Position numbers and translations under genes: made by a program. DNA of 64,000 bases from Paenibacillus vietnamensis (lineage in GTDB: Bacteria; Bacillota; Bacilli; Paenibacillales; Paenibacillaceae). Where the stretch lies: NCBI RefSeq assembly GCF_020169515.1, contig NZ_JAHMHW010000016.1, forward strand, positions 59,479-123,478. Direction: 5' to 3'. The number at the start of each line of letters is the position of its first letter. Positions within the stretch are counted from its first letter, which is position 1. The notes beneath the pieces are model-generated. The model worked only from the letters and a program-made list of their open reading frames with translations, did not search any database and had not been told where the DNA came from. Below are positions 33,711 to 42,219 of this stretch, in pieces.

Positions 33711-34655
33711 TTAAGCAAAACGATAATAAATGAGCACGAAGGTCGCCAGCACAAATATAAAGTTAAGCGAGACGAACACCATTTGGTCGATAACGGTGCG
33801 GTGCATTGTGACCGGAGGCTTGTAGAAGCTGACGCCTTCGATGATGAACAGGATCAGCACGATGTGGATCATGAAATGGCCGACAAGCTCCGACATGCCG
33901 AACAGCATGGTTGTGGAGATAAAGATCAGCGTTAGGACAAAAGAAAGCAGCCGGTTCAAAATGCCGACGACAAGCAAATAGCCGACGACAAACTCGATGA
34001 AGCCGGTCATCACGATGAACAGCTCGGGAGCGAAGCCGAAGGTTGGGACGTTGTGGCCTGCGATAATGTCCTCGGCCATGGACGGAAAGATCCATTTCTC
34101 GACGGCTACCCAGCAGAGCGAAAGACCGGTGCCGAGATACAGGAGCGGAAAGCCCCATTTCGATTCCTTCGTGCGCTCCAGCAGCAGGACACCGATAATG
34201 GCTAAATAGAAGCCATAGTCAAGCATATGGAACAGCCCGGCTTCTATGCCTGTGTCGACGAACAGGACGAGCATCGCGAGCGCGCCAATTTTAGTCGCAT
34301 AAAGGTGCGGAACGAGCAGCAGGACCACGGCCGTCCACATCAGCGCCGTCTGCCAGCCGCCGGTCAGCTCGAATTCCAGCGCAAAAAGCGTGCCGGTCAG
34401 CGCCTGAATCAGCAGTGCCGCGGCTGTTCCGTATTTGAGGATGGGAGGCGAGTACGGTCTTAGCCGGTCAAGCCCGGCATCCATCCGCACGGACAGTCTG
34501 GATTTTGAGATGGAGGGAAGCAGCTGTGTAAGCACGGCCAGCAGTACGGCAGCGAATATCGCAAGCGTCATGAAAAAAGGAGATAACACGGCTGCTAGCG
34601 ATTCCTTCTCTGCTGCGACGTCTGTGAACCATTTGACATGCGCATAATAGTCCAT
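33711..34655 (-). CDS. Polytopic membrane protein, possibly DoxX-like
   Basis: A 314-residue protein with ~8 hydrophobic segments. The part VAVEKWIFPSMAEDIIAGHN followed by GFIEFVVGYLLVVGI recalls DoxX-type membrane proteins, but the match is weak. The ATG is preceded by CGGAGGAATG at a somewhat long distance. It stands 31 bp upstream of the glycerophosphodiesterase gene on the same strand, so it is probably the first gene of a three-gene operon. Confidence 0.6.
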   Translation of the reverse strand: MDYYAHVKWFTDVAAEKESLAAVLSPFFMTLAIFAAVLLAVLTQLLPSISKSRLSVRMDAGLDRLRPYSPPILKYGTAAALLIQALTGTLFALEFELTGGWQTALMWTAVVLLLVPHLYATKIGALAMLVLFVDTGIEAGLFHMLDYGFYLAIIGVLLLERTKESKWGFPLLYLGTGLSLCWVAVEKWIFPSMAEDIIAGHNVPTFGFAPELFIVMTGFIEFVVGYLLVVGILNRLLSFVLTLIFISTTMLFGMSELVGHFMIHIVLILFIIEGVSFYKPPVTMHRTVIDQMVFVSLNFIFVLATFVLIYYRFA

Positions 34656-34765
34656 ATCGGTGTCATTCCTCCGACAAATTTTTACTTTCTATGTGGATAG
34701 TAGCACATCGGAAATCATATTAAAAGCGAACGCAGACGATCGGAATAGGAATTTGGAAATCGGGC

Positions 34766-34826
34766 TTTACATACCCCTTGGGGGTATGCTAAGATGGCTT
34801 TAGAAACAAATACCCCCTGGAGGTAT
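34766..34826 (+). promoter_or_regulatory. csoR promoter with two CsoR-type operators
   Basis: TTTACA (34766-34771) and TAAGAT (34790-34795) stand 18 bp apart. The spacer holds the palindrome ATACCCCTTGGGGGTAT (34771-34787). A second copy, ATACCCCCTGGAGGTAT (34810-34826), overlaps the csoR ribosome binding site. Both match the GC-tract palindromes bound by CsoR, indicating autoregulation by copper. Confidence 0.8.
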
Positions 34827-34831
34827 GTCGG

Positions 34832-35179
34832 ATGCATAACGATACGGGCAACAAGGCGTCGCACACGCATGCTGCGGATGACTGCTGCGGGGCCGACGCA
34901 CCGCGCAAGAGCCATCATTCGGATCAGATGAAGGACAATTTGACGAAGCGCCTGAACCGGATAGAAGGTCAAATTCGAGGTGTCAAAGCGATGATCGAAA
35001 AGGATACGTACTGCGACGATGTGCTCAATCAGATTGCCGCCGTGCAGTCCGCGCTGAACAGCGTAGGGAAACTGCTTCTGGAGGGGCATATGAAAAGCTG
35101 CGTCATTGAGCGCATTCAAGCGGGCGAGAGCGAGGTGATCGACGAGCTTCTGGTTACGGTAAATAAGCTGATGAAATAG
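34832..35179 (+). CDS. csoR: Copper-sensing repressor CsoR
   Basis: A 115-residue all-helical repressor. The copper ligands of CsoR are present: Cys61 (TYCDDVL), His86 and Cys90 (EGHMKSC). Residues 1-30 form a His/Cys-rich extension (HTHAADDCCGADAPRKSHH) absent from the shortest members and possibly adding metal binding. The body KDNLTKRLNRIEGQIRGVKAMIE is the diagnostic family segment. Copper binding should release it from operators at its own promoter and upstream of copA. Confidence 0.93.
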   Translation: MHNDTGNKASHTHAADDCCGADAPRKSHHSDQMKDNLTKRLNRIEGQIRGVKAMIEKDTYCDDVLNQIAAVQSALNSVGKLLLEGHMKSCVIERIQAGESEVIDELLVTVNKLMK

Positions 35180-35241
35180 GAGCAGGTTGTGCGATAAATG
35201 GATATTGTGTATCTATTTTCGGCCAAGTGCTACTTTTTTGC

Positions 35242-35332
35242 GAAATAAATGGATTTTTTGTATCAATAGTATGGGAAATGCCGGATTCAGAGCAGGATGT
35301 TTGATTTATCTACATGGATTCCAGTTATTTTT
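35242..35332. repeat. 90-bp AT-rich palindromic repeat, copy 1
   Basis: The ends AAATAAATGGATT (left) and AATCCAGTTATTTT-like (right) are inverted copies; ~26 bp pair imperfectly. The same arrangement and length recur at 40340-40431 and 48600-48692. Partial half-copies flank it. It fills most of the gap between csoR and copZ. Confidence 0.65.
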
Positions 35333-35438
35333 TGGAATGATGGTATCGCTTATCTAATAAAGACAATAAATCCATTAAGTGATTGGACAGAGTGGTAGCG
35401 GGTAAATGTTACACATATGATGAGAGGGGTTTTTGCAA

Positions 35439-35639
35439 ATGGCAAACGTTGTATTGAAAGTGGAAGGTATGAGCTGCGGGCATTGCGTCAGCGCGGTGGA
35501 GAAGGCGGTCAGCGGAGCAGGAGCTGTGGGCAAGGTTGATTTGGCAGGCAAAAAAGTGACAGTCGATTACGATGAATCGAAGGTATCTCTTGAGGCAGTC
35601 AAGGCGGCGATCGAGGATCAAGGCTACGACGTCGTCTGA
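35439..35639 (+). CDS. copZ: Copper chaperone CopZ
   Basis: A 66-residue HMA-domain protein with the metal site GMSCGHC (Met-x-Cys-x-x-Cys). The ATG at 35439 has AGAGGGG upstream; a TTG two codons earlier is less likely. It delivers Cu(I) from the cytoplasm to CopA and CsoR. A strong terminator follows, so copA is transcribed separately. No CsoR palindrome is visible directly before it, unlike csoR and copA. Confidence 0.93.
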   Translation: MANVVLKVEGMSCGHCVSAVEKAVSGAGAVGKVDLAGKKVTVDYDESKVSLEAVKAAIEDQGYDVV

Positions 35640-35664
35640 CGGCGCAAGGCAACTATAGACGGCA

Positions 35665-35690
35665 GAGGCTGATTTCAGCCTCCCTTTTTT
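35665..35690 (+). terminator. Terminator of copZ
   Basis: GAGGCTGA pairs exactly with TCAGCCTC, followed by CC and seven T. Confidence 0.85.
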
Positions 35691-35701
35691 TACAATTATA
35701 T

Positions 35702-35718
35702 ATACCCCATAAGGGTAT
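35702..35718 (+). promoter_or_regulatory. CsoR-type operator of copA
   Basis: ATACCCCATAAGGGTAT is a near-perfect palindrome of the same form as the two operators at csoR, placed 19 bp before the copA start codon. Confidence 0.8.
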
Positions 35719-35736
35719 GCAGGGCGGTGAGCAAGG

Positions 35737-37968
35737 ATGGAAACAAAGCAAACGACGATTCAAATAACCGGCATGACCTGCGCGGCCTGCGCGAACCGGA
35801 TCGAGAAGGGGCTTAACCGGCTGGAAGGTGTGCAGGCAAACGTCAATTTGGCTCTGGAACGCGCCTCGGTTACGTACGATCCGCAGACGGCCGATGACAG
35901 CAAGCTGGAGCAGAAAATAATCGATCTCGGCTACGGAGTCGTGAAGCAGCCGGCGGAAGCCGGAACGGCTGATGGCGAAGCGCCGGATGCCTACAAGCGC
36001 AGGGAACTGAAGCGGCAGCAGCTCAGATTGGCCGTTTCGGTGCTGCTGTCCTTGCCTTTGCTTTGGGCGATGGCCGGGCATTTTGCATGGACGGATTTTG
36101 TGCCGGTTCCGGAGCTGTTCATGAATGCATGGTTTCAGCTGGCGTTAGCCGCGCCCGTGCAATTCGTGATCGGCTGGCCGTTCTACCGGGGAGCGTATAA
36201 GGCGCTGCGCAGCGGCGGAGCGAATATGGATGTGCTCGTCGCGCTCGGGACGTCGGCCGCTTTTTTCTACAGCCTGTACTTGACGCTTCGGACGCTTGGC
36301 GTATCCGGCCACGAGGCTCACGAGGTACAGCTGTATTATGAAACGAGTGCTGTGCTTATCACATTGATCGTGCTCGGGAAGCTGCTTGAGGCTTTGGCGA
36401 AGGGCCGCTCCTCGGAGGCGATCAAGAGCTTGATGGGCTTGCAGGCGAGAACCGCTTTGCTTATCAAGGACGGCGTCGAAAGGGCGGTTCCGATCGAAGA
36501 GGTGCAGGCGGGCGATGTGCTGGTCGTGAAGCCGGGCGACAAAATCCCGGTTGACGGCACGGTGCTGGAGGGTGAATCGTCCGTCGACGAATCGATGCTG
36601 ACCGGAGAGAGTATGCCGGTGGTGAAGCGGGCGGGCGATACGCTGATCGGTGCGACGGTGAACCGGAACGGGGCGCTTCGGATGCGGGCGGACAAAATAG
36701 GAAAAGATACCGCGCTCGCCCAAATTATCCGGGTCGTCGAGGAGGCGCAAGGGTCGAAGGCGCCGATCCAGCGGGTGGCCGACCGGATTTCCGGTATTTT
36801 CGTGCCGATCGTAACGGGAATCGCGTTTGTTACGTTCCTGCTCTGGTATTTCTTCGTCGAGCCGGGCAGCTTCGGCAGCTCGCTCGAGAAGGCGATTGCC
36901 GTGCTCGTTATTGCCTGCCCTTGCGCACTTGGCCTTGCTACGCCTACTTCGATTATGGCCGGCTCCGGCCGCGCCGCCGAGCTTGGCGTCCTGTTCAAGG
37001 GCGGCGAGCATCTGGAGAGCACGCACCGGATCGATACGGTCGTGCTGGATAAAACCGGCACGGTCACCAAAGGAAAACCCGAGCTGACAGACGTTATCGT
37101 AACGGGACATTACCCCGAAGCGGACGTAATCACATGGGCTGCCGCCGCCGAACGAAGCTCGGAGCATCCGGTTGCCGAGGCGCTCGTCGCGGAAGCCGCC
37201 GCGAGAGGGCTTCGGATTTCCGAAGCCCGGCAGTTTGAAGCGATACCCGGCTACGGTATCGGAGCGGCGGTAGATGGGCATGAATTATGGATAGGAACGC
37301 ACAGGCTGATGGAGCGCCAAGGCGTGAACATCGAAGACGCCCGGCTGCAGCAGGAAAAGCTCGAAGCGGAAGGCAAAACGGTCATGCTCATTGCTGTGGA
37401 CGGCGAGTATGCGGGCATGGCGGCTGTGGCGGATACGGTGAAGGAAACGTCGGCGGCCGCAATAGCCCGGTTGAAACAGATGGGGCTTGAGGTCATCATG
37501 ATCACGGGAGACAACGAGCGGACGGCAAAAGCGATTGCCGGCAAGGTCGGGATTGCCCGGGTGATGGCTGAGGTGCTGCCCGAGCAAAAGGCTAAGGCGG
37601 TGCAGGAGCTGCAGGCGGAAGGCCGGAAGGTGGCCATGGTCGGCGACGGCATCAATGACGCTCCCGCTCTGGCGGCGGCCGATATCGGCATGGCGGTCGG
37701 CGGCGGAACGGACATTGCTATCGAAGCGGCTGATATTACGCTTATGCGCGGCGATTTGAACAGCATCGCGGATGCGGTCGAGATGAGCCGTGCGACGATG
37801 TCGAATATCCGGCAAAATTTATTTTGGGCGCTTGCTTACAATGTCATCGGCATACCGGTCGCGGCCGCGGGATTTCTTGCGCCGTGGCTTGCGGGGGCGG
37901 CTATGGCGCTAAGCTCGGTTTCGGTCGTGCTAAATGCGCTCAGGCTCCAACGAATGAGGAAAGGATGA
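35737..37968 (+). CDS. copA: Copper-exporting P1B-type ATPase CopA
   Basis: A 743-residue membrane pump that exports Cu(I) using ATP. One N-terminal HMA domain with GMTCAAC (Cys15/Cys18), eight membrane segments, the transport-site CPC in helix 6 (~393), the phosphorylation motif DKTGT (Asp ~438), the SEHPVAE nucleotide-binding His-Pro, TGDN, and the hinge GDGINDAPAL (~635). Bacillus subtilis CopA carries two HMA domains, so this one is shorter at the N-terminus. It overlaps the next gene by 4 bp (ATGA). Confidence 0.96.
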   Translation: METKQTTIQITGMTCAACANRIEKGLNRLEGVQANVNLALERASVTYDPQTADDSKLEQKIIDLGYGVVKQPAEAGTADGEAPDAYKRRELKRQQLRLAVSVLLSLPLLWAMAGHFAWTDFVPVPELFMNAWFQLALAAPVQFVIGWPFYRGAYKALRSGGANMDVLVALGTSAAFFYSLYLTLRTLGVSGHEAHEVQLYYETSAVLITLIVLGKLLEALAKGRSSEAIKSLMGLQARTALLIKDGVERAVPIEEVQAGDVLVVKPGDKIPVDGTVLEGESSVDESMLTGESMPVVKRAGDTLIGATVNRNGALRMRADKIGKDTALAQIIRVVEEAQGSKAPIQRVADRISGIFVPIVTGIAFVTFLLWYFFVEPGSFGSSLEKAIAVLVIACPCALGLATPTSIMAGSGRAAELGVLFKGGEHLESTHRIDTVVLDKTGTVTKGKPELTDVIVTGHYPEADVITWAAAAERSSEHPVAEALVAEAAARGLRISEARQFEAIPGYGIGAAVDGHELWIGTHRLMERQGVNIEDARLQQEKLEAEGKTVMLIAVDGEYAGMAAVADTVKETSAAAIARLKQMGLEVIMITGDNERTAKAIAGKVGIARVMAEVLPEQKAKAVQELQAEGRKVAMVGDGINDAPALAAADIGMAVGGGTDIAIEAADITLMRGDLNSIADAVEMSRATMSNIRQNLFWALAYNVIGIPVAAAGFLAPWLAGAAMALSSVSVVLNALRLQRMRKG

Positions 37969-38951
37969 AAGCAGAGATGATGAGGGAAGAAAGACGCAAA
38001 GGGATTAACCGGAGCCGCAGAGCGGCGGCCGCATTGCTTATGCTCAGCCTGATTGCCGCGGGCTGCGGTGCAGGAGACGAGCATGCAGGACATGATGCGC
38101 AGGTTGAGCCGACGGCTGCCGGGAATGCGGCTGCAGGCGGACATAGCGGACACGAGGGAGCCGAAGCCGGAACGGAGAACGGACATTCCGGCCATGGAGC
38201 CGGGGCTTCGAACGGCGAGGAAGAGCACGCGGAATCGGCGCACGGGGACGGCATGGGCGCGGAGGACGTAAAGCTGGAGTGGAACTATACGCCGGCGAAT
38301 CCGGAGCCGGGCAAACAAACGAAAATCGAGCTCTTCATTTCCGACAAAAGCGGCAAGCCGATCAAAGAGTTTGAAGTAAGCCATGAGAAGCTGCTGCATC
38401 TCATTTTGGTGAGCGGCGATCTATCGGATTTTATGCACATTCATCCGGAGTTCAAAGGGAACGGCAAGTTCGAGGTAGAGGCTGCGTTCGGGAAAAGCGG
38501 AACGTACAAGCTGTTCGCCGATTTTATTCCGCAGGGAGCATCCCAGATAACGGCCGAGTCGCAGGTAAAGGTGAACGGCGCGGCGGAAGCGTCCAATCCG
38601 CTTCGAAAGGATGAGAGTCTGACCAAGGCCGAAAACGGCATCGAAGTGTCATTGAAGCTGTCAACGCTGAAAGCCGGCGAGAACGCGAATCTCACCTTCT
38701 CGTTCAAGGATGCGTCCACGAAGGCGGATGTGACGGATCTTGAGCCTTATTTGGGGGCGATCGGTCATGTGGTTATCATTAATGAGGATGTAAACCGCTA
38801 TTTGCATGTGCACCCTCTCGAAGGGAACGGTACGGGACCGACAGCCGAGTTCGCCACCATTTTCCCTGATGCCGGTCTTTATAAAGTATGGGGACAGTTC
38901 CAGCGTGAAGGCAAAACGTTTATCGTACCTTTCACCGTGGAGATTGAGTAG
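37965..38951 (+). CDS. His-rich secreted lipoprotein of the copper module
   Basis: A 328-residue lipoprotein (lipobox LIAAGC, Cys34) starting inside the last codons of copA. Residues ~40-95 are rich in His, Gly and Glu (repeated GHSGH, GEEEHAESAHGDG), typical of loose metal-binding linkers. The rest is built of two YtkA-like beta-sandwich regions, each with a conserved FMHIHPE or LHVHPLEG motif. It probably binds copper outside the membrane after CopA exports it. The role is inferred from the operon and the histidines. It is the last gene of the copper cluster. Confidence 0.75.
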   Translation: MKAEMMREERRKGINRSRRAAAALLMLSLIAAGCGAGDEHAGHDAQVEPTAAGNAAAGGHSGHEGAEAGTENGHSGHGAGASNGEEEHAESAHGDGMGAEDVKLEWNYTPANPEPGKQTKIELFISDKSGKPIKEFEVSHEKLLHLILVSGDLSDFMHIHPEFKGNGKFEVEAAFGKSGTYKLFADFIPQGASQITAESQVKVNGAAEASNPLRKDESLTKAENGIEVSLKLSTLKAGENANLTFSFKDASTKADVTDLEPYLGAIGHVVIINEDVNRYLHVHPLEGNGTGPTAEFATIFPDAGLYKVWGQFQREGKTFIVPFTVEIE

Positions 38952-39057
38952 CTAAAAGCTTAACCGGCTCAACATGCTCGAAAGGCCTCGAACTTGCTCA
39001 TTCGTAGAATGTACTTTATGCAGCGGAACGGTTCTTTGAGTAACTAACTTGCGGTTC

Positions 39058-39193
39058 AGCTGCAGATTATGCAGCAGATGGGGCTATTAAGGTCGATAGG
39101 CGTTTAACCCTGGAAATCTGCTGCATATGTACATCGGAAGCGGTGGCCATGCGCTCGATATGAGGTTTCTGCTGTAAAAAATACAGCAGGGAT
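39058..39193. repeat. Second cluster of CTGCTG-type hairpins
   Basis: In the gene-free 38952-39266 interval, CAGCTGCAG..TGCAGCAG (39057-39078), CTGCTGCAT (39119) and CTGCTGTA..TACAGCAG (39171-39188) form a set of short palindromes like those of the array at 15508-15683, spaced at ~50-60 bp. No gene is present here. Confidence 0.6.
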
Positions 39194-39266
39194 GCGAATC
39201 CGAGTATTGAAGCAGCGTGGGGTGTGCGGTAGTTAAGGGCGAAAACGGGCGGCGGCCCGCTCACGC

Positions 39267-40181
39267 CTACTCGCTTCTCTCGTAATACAGCTTGAACACG
39301 ATATCCTGATTGTAATTGCCGAAGCCTGCACCGAACAGAGTGAGACCGCCGACATTCTCGGCATCCGGTTCCACAGCGATGCGGAATTTCCACTGCTTGC
39401 TCAGGACGTCTACCTCACCCAGTGTCACATCGGATATTTTGTGGCCGTCAATGAAGGTTCCGCCGTTTGTAATCTTGATCACCTTGAGCAAGCCGTACTG
39501 GTTAATTTCGTCCCACCACCAATCCGGCGTATATTTGCCGCGTTTTCCGCCGAAGTCGCCGGGGCTTGTCCAGATGCCGAGCTTCGTATCGTTCAGGTAA
39601 AAGGAGATGTCGGAAGGCCAGTTTTCATTGGTAAACGGCGCTTCGGACGAGATTTCTAGCGAGATTTCGAGTTCGGTCGGCGTTTCGTTTTTGAGCAAAA
39701 AATTCGCTGTCTTGTACTCGATGAAGCCGCTGCTGAACCAGAGAATTTTCGCGTTGATCCGCTCCGGGTCGAGAAAAAAACGCGGCTCATCGAACATGCC
39801 GATCACTTTGGTAGTCGTCGCGAGACCGCAGGTCGGCTCCGCCTCGAAATCGGTGTAGTGGCCGATGGAGACGACCGATTCGTGATACATGCGGTTCGCC
39901 TGGCGGTTCCGTGACGGAAAGGCGATCTCGATGCTGTCGGTGATCAGCTTGCACATTTTTTTAGTCCCGCCGCTGCCGGGCACCATCTCCGAGCTGATCA
40001 GGCCTGCCTTCTCTAGCTTCTTGACGTGCATGGTCATAATAGGGCTGCTGAGCTCAAGCGCCTGGGCGAGATCCTTGATATTCATTTCCTGCTGGGCAAG
40101 CAGCTGGATGATCCTGAGCCTGACGTCGCTGGCCAGCGCCTCGTAAACCGGCAGATGGGCTGCCGAAATATCGATATTCAT
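39267..40181 (-). CDS. ArsR-type transcriptional regulator with large C-terminal domain
   Basis: A 304-residue protein; ATG at 40181 chosen because GGAGTG stands 5 nt upstream (an in-frame ATG 36 bp earlier has no such site). Residues ~1-80 form an ArsR-type winged helix (ASDVRLRIIQLLAQQEMNIKDLAQALELSSPIMTMHVKKLEKAGLI). The remaining ~220 residues form a beta-rich ligand-binding or carbohydrate-like domain without metal-site cysteines; such long members in Paenibacillus are often linked to sugar genes. Its target is not evident; no operon partner lies next to it. Confidence 0.85.
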   Translation of the reverse strand: MNIDISAAHLPVYEALASDVRLRIIQLLAQQEMNIKDLAQALELSSPIMTMHVKKLEKAGLISSEMVPGSGGTKKMCKLITDSIEIAFPSRNRQANRMYHESVVSIGHYTDFEAEPTCGLATTTKVIGMFDEPRFFLDPERINAKILWFSSGFIEYKTANFLLKNETPTELEISLEISSEAPFTNENWPSDISFYLNDTKLGIWTSPGDFGGKRGKYTPDWWWDEINQYGLLKVIKITNGGTFIDGHKISDVTLGEVDVLSKQWKFRIAVEPDAENVGGLTLFGAGFGNYNQDIVFKLYYERSE

Positions 40182-40339
40182 AGGTTCACTCCGCTCATCT
40201 GAGGTATTTCCGATCATAACAAAAAGGTTATTAAGTTAATTATAGTGCTATTTTATCTATTTTATAGGTAAAAGGTTGAGCTGACAAACTGTATAAGTGG
40301 ATTTGATACAGGTAAAATCGTCTGTTAATGAAAATGCAG

Positions 40340-40431
40340 AAAAATAACTGGAAAACATGTATCTAATACTAAGGAAATCCCGATTTTCCCGGACAATCCC
40401 GTATTTAGATACAATGAATCCAGTTATTTTC
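40340..40431. repeat. 90-bp AT-rich palindromic repeat, copy 2
   Basis: AAAATAACTGGAAA (left) and the inverse CCAGTTATTTT (right) delimit a 90-bp unit; ATGTATCTAA and TTAGATACA continue the pairing. It lies in the gene-free interval 40182-40541 together with a half-copy at ~40470 (AATCCAGTTACTTG). Confidence 0.7.
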
Positions 40432-40541
40432 GTTTTGCCTGCATATGTCATAAAATAACAGCATGAAATCCAGTTACTTGTATTCGGACATCGGACATCT
40501 CCGCGCACCCACCATGATCCCGACCTACCAACCTCCAGAGG

Positions 40542-41876
40542 CTACACCGCCTGAAGGCCGGCCTGGTTCAGCAGGTTCCAAGGTTTGTTATAGTGCGGCT
40601 GGAAGAAAAAGTCGACGTAGCTCAGTTCGTCCATCGTCATGCCGTTCTGTATGCATACCGACAGCGTATTGATCGACTGCGTCAGGTCGGCCTTCGACAG
40701 CACCTGGGCGCCGACGATCCGGCGGGTATCGGCCTCGTACACAACCTTCAGCAAAACATCGTCAAAGGTCGGCATAAATTCGGGGCGGTCGTGCTCTGTG
40801 ATTGTGACATTTTTCACAATCATCCCCGCTGCAAGAGCGGCCGCTTCCGTCATCCCGGTCGAAGCGATGTTATAGTCGTAGATTTTGATGCCCGACGTTC
40901 CCTGCGTGCCCAAATGGCGGACGGTCGGCCGCAACAGGTTTTTCGCAACCAGCGTTCCCATCCGGACGGCGTTCGTCGCCAGCGGAATGTAGGCGTTTTG
41001 CCCGGTCGGGTTATAGCGGACGGCGCAGCTGTCTCCGGCGGCGAACACATCCGGCTTGCTGGTCCTCATATATTCGTCGACGATAATGGCGCCGTTCGGC
41101 AGCATGTCGACCTGACCCTCCAGCAGTCCGGTATTCGGCCGGAAGCCGATGCAGAGGACGACCAGATCGGCCTTGTATTCGCCCGCAGTTGTGATGACGG
41201 TTGTCACTCGGCCCTCCTTGCCGGCGAACGATGTGACGGTCTGGCCGGTTACGATCTCGATGCCTTTGTCCCCCAGCGCTTGCTCCGTCAGGTCCGTAAA
41301 CTCCCGGTCCAAGTATTTGCATAAAATACGCTCCATATTATCGATCAAGGTTACTTTCTTGCCCAACTGCTCGAACGCTTCGACGAGCTCGATGCCGATA
41401 TAGCCGGCTCCGATCACGGCGATCCGTTCCGCGTGCACCGCTTTTTCGATGATCGTCTGCGCATGGTTATAGTTTTTGCAAAGCACGACATTTTCCAGCC
41501 CGATGCCTTCCATCTGCGGAATAATCGGCCACGAGCCGGTCGTCATGACGAGCTTGTCGAACGTATCGGCAAACGTAATGCCGGTCGCCAGATTGCGGAC
41601 CCGCAGCATCTTCATATCCGTATCGATCTCGAGAACATCATGCCGCATGTGCGTGACGACGCCAAGCTCGGCGAGCTGTCCGGGGGTCGAGTAGAACAGC
41701 TGTCCGGCATCCTTGACAACCCCTCCTACATGAAGGGCGATGCCGCACGAGAGAAACGAGATGTTGTCGTTCCGTTCATATACGGTAATCCGCGCTTCCG
41801 GATAAAGCTTCGCCATTTGGGTAATGGCGGCGGTTCCGGCGTGGGTGCAGCCTACAACGGCAATTTTCATGGTCAT
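40542..41876 (-). CDS. nox: FAD-dependent NADH oxidase (water-forming Nox type)
   Basis: A 444-residue flavoprotein with an FAD-binding start (IAVVGCTHAGTAA), the redox cysteine in SFLSCGIAL (Cys44), a second dinucleotide fold for NADH (IAVIGAGYIGIELVEAF), DVFAAGDSCAV, and a C-terminal dimer domain. A single active cysteine without a CxxC pair fits Nox/CoA-disulfide reductase; the family reduces O2 to water with NADH, or reduces CoA disulfide. The start ATG follows AGGAGGAG. Two Rex-type operators in its leader support a role in NADH balance. Confidence 0.88.
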   Translation of the reverse strand: MTMKIAVVGCTHAGTAAITQMAKLYPEARITVYERNDNISFLSCGIALHVGGVVKDAGQLFYSTPGQLAELGVVTHMRHDVLEIDTDMKMLRVRNLATGITFADTFDKLVMTTGSWPIIPQMEGIGLENVVLCKNYNHAQTIIEKAVHAERIAVIGAGYIGIELVEAFEQLGKKVTLIDNMERILCKYLDREFTDLTEQALGDKGIEIVTGQTVTSFAGKEGRVTTVITTAGEYKADLVVLCIGFRPNTGLLEGQVDMLPNGAIIVDEYMRTSKPDVFAAGDSCAVRYNPTGQNAYIPLATNAVRMGTLVAKNLLRPTVRHLGTQGTSGIKIYDYNIASTGMTEAAALAAGMIVKNVTITEHDRPEFMPTFDDVLLKVVYEADTRRIVGAQVLSKADLTQSINTLSVCIQNGMTMDELSYVDFFFQPHYNKPWNLLNQAGLQAV

Positions 41877-41895
41877 GTCTAACTCCTCCTAATTG

Positions 41896-41985
41896 TGTGA
41901 AAAAATTCACATATCCGGTTACTGTGTGAAAACATTCACAATCATCTGATGCTTATATCATATTCCTTTTCCGACCATATGGCAA
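41896..41985 (-). promoter_or_regulatory. nox promoter with two Rex-type operators
   Basis: Minus strand: TTGCCA (41985-41980), 17 bp, TATGAT (41962-41957). Downstream of the start point stand TGTGAATGTTTTCACA (41940-41925) and TGTGAATTTTTTCACA (41911-41896), both matching TTGTGAA-N4-TTCACAA of the NADH sensor Rex, with centres 29 bp apart. Their place in the transcribed leader predicts repression when the NADH/NAD ratio is low. Confidence 0.8.
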
Positions 41986-42044
41986 GGGCTATTCCCCAAG
42001 AAAATCAAACGAAATGTGAAAATTCTGAAATGTCAAAAATAGGG

Positions 42045-42167
42045 TTGACAGCGTCCGGCCGAGAATGTAATATTGCTTTAAATCATAGTAAGTTGATTGG
42101 AAAACAATAAATTGTCTACCGGACCACCGGAGACCAGCATGGAAGATGATGCATGGTCTCTTTTTTT
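42045..42167 (+). promoter_or_regulatory. Promoter and leader attenuator of the organosulfur operon
   Basis: TTGACA (42045-42050), 17 bp, TAATAT (42068-42073). In the leader, GTCT-A-CCGG (42114-42122) pairs with CCGG-AGAC (42127-42134) around ACCA. The segment GAGACCA (42130-42136) also pairs with TGGTCTC (42154-42160), with an inner GCAT/ATGC stem, followed by seven T. The two hairpins share GGAGAC, so they exclude each other: a terminator/antiterminator switch. No known riboswitch core was recognised. Confidence 0.65.
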
Positions 42168-42219
42168 ATCTTCGGTGATAAGATTTCCATTCATTTTTAC
42201 GGCAATCGGAGGGGTTTAT

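Noticed and set aside
42114..42134. Guanidine (mini-ykkC) riboswitch in the organosulfur leader
   Set aside because: Mini-ykkC needs two hairpins with ACGR loops; the loop here is ACCA and there is only one such hairpin before the terminator.
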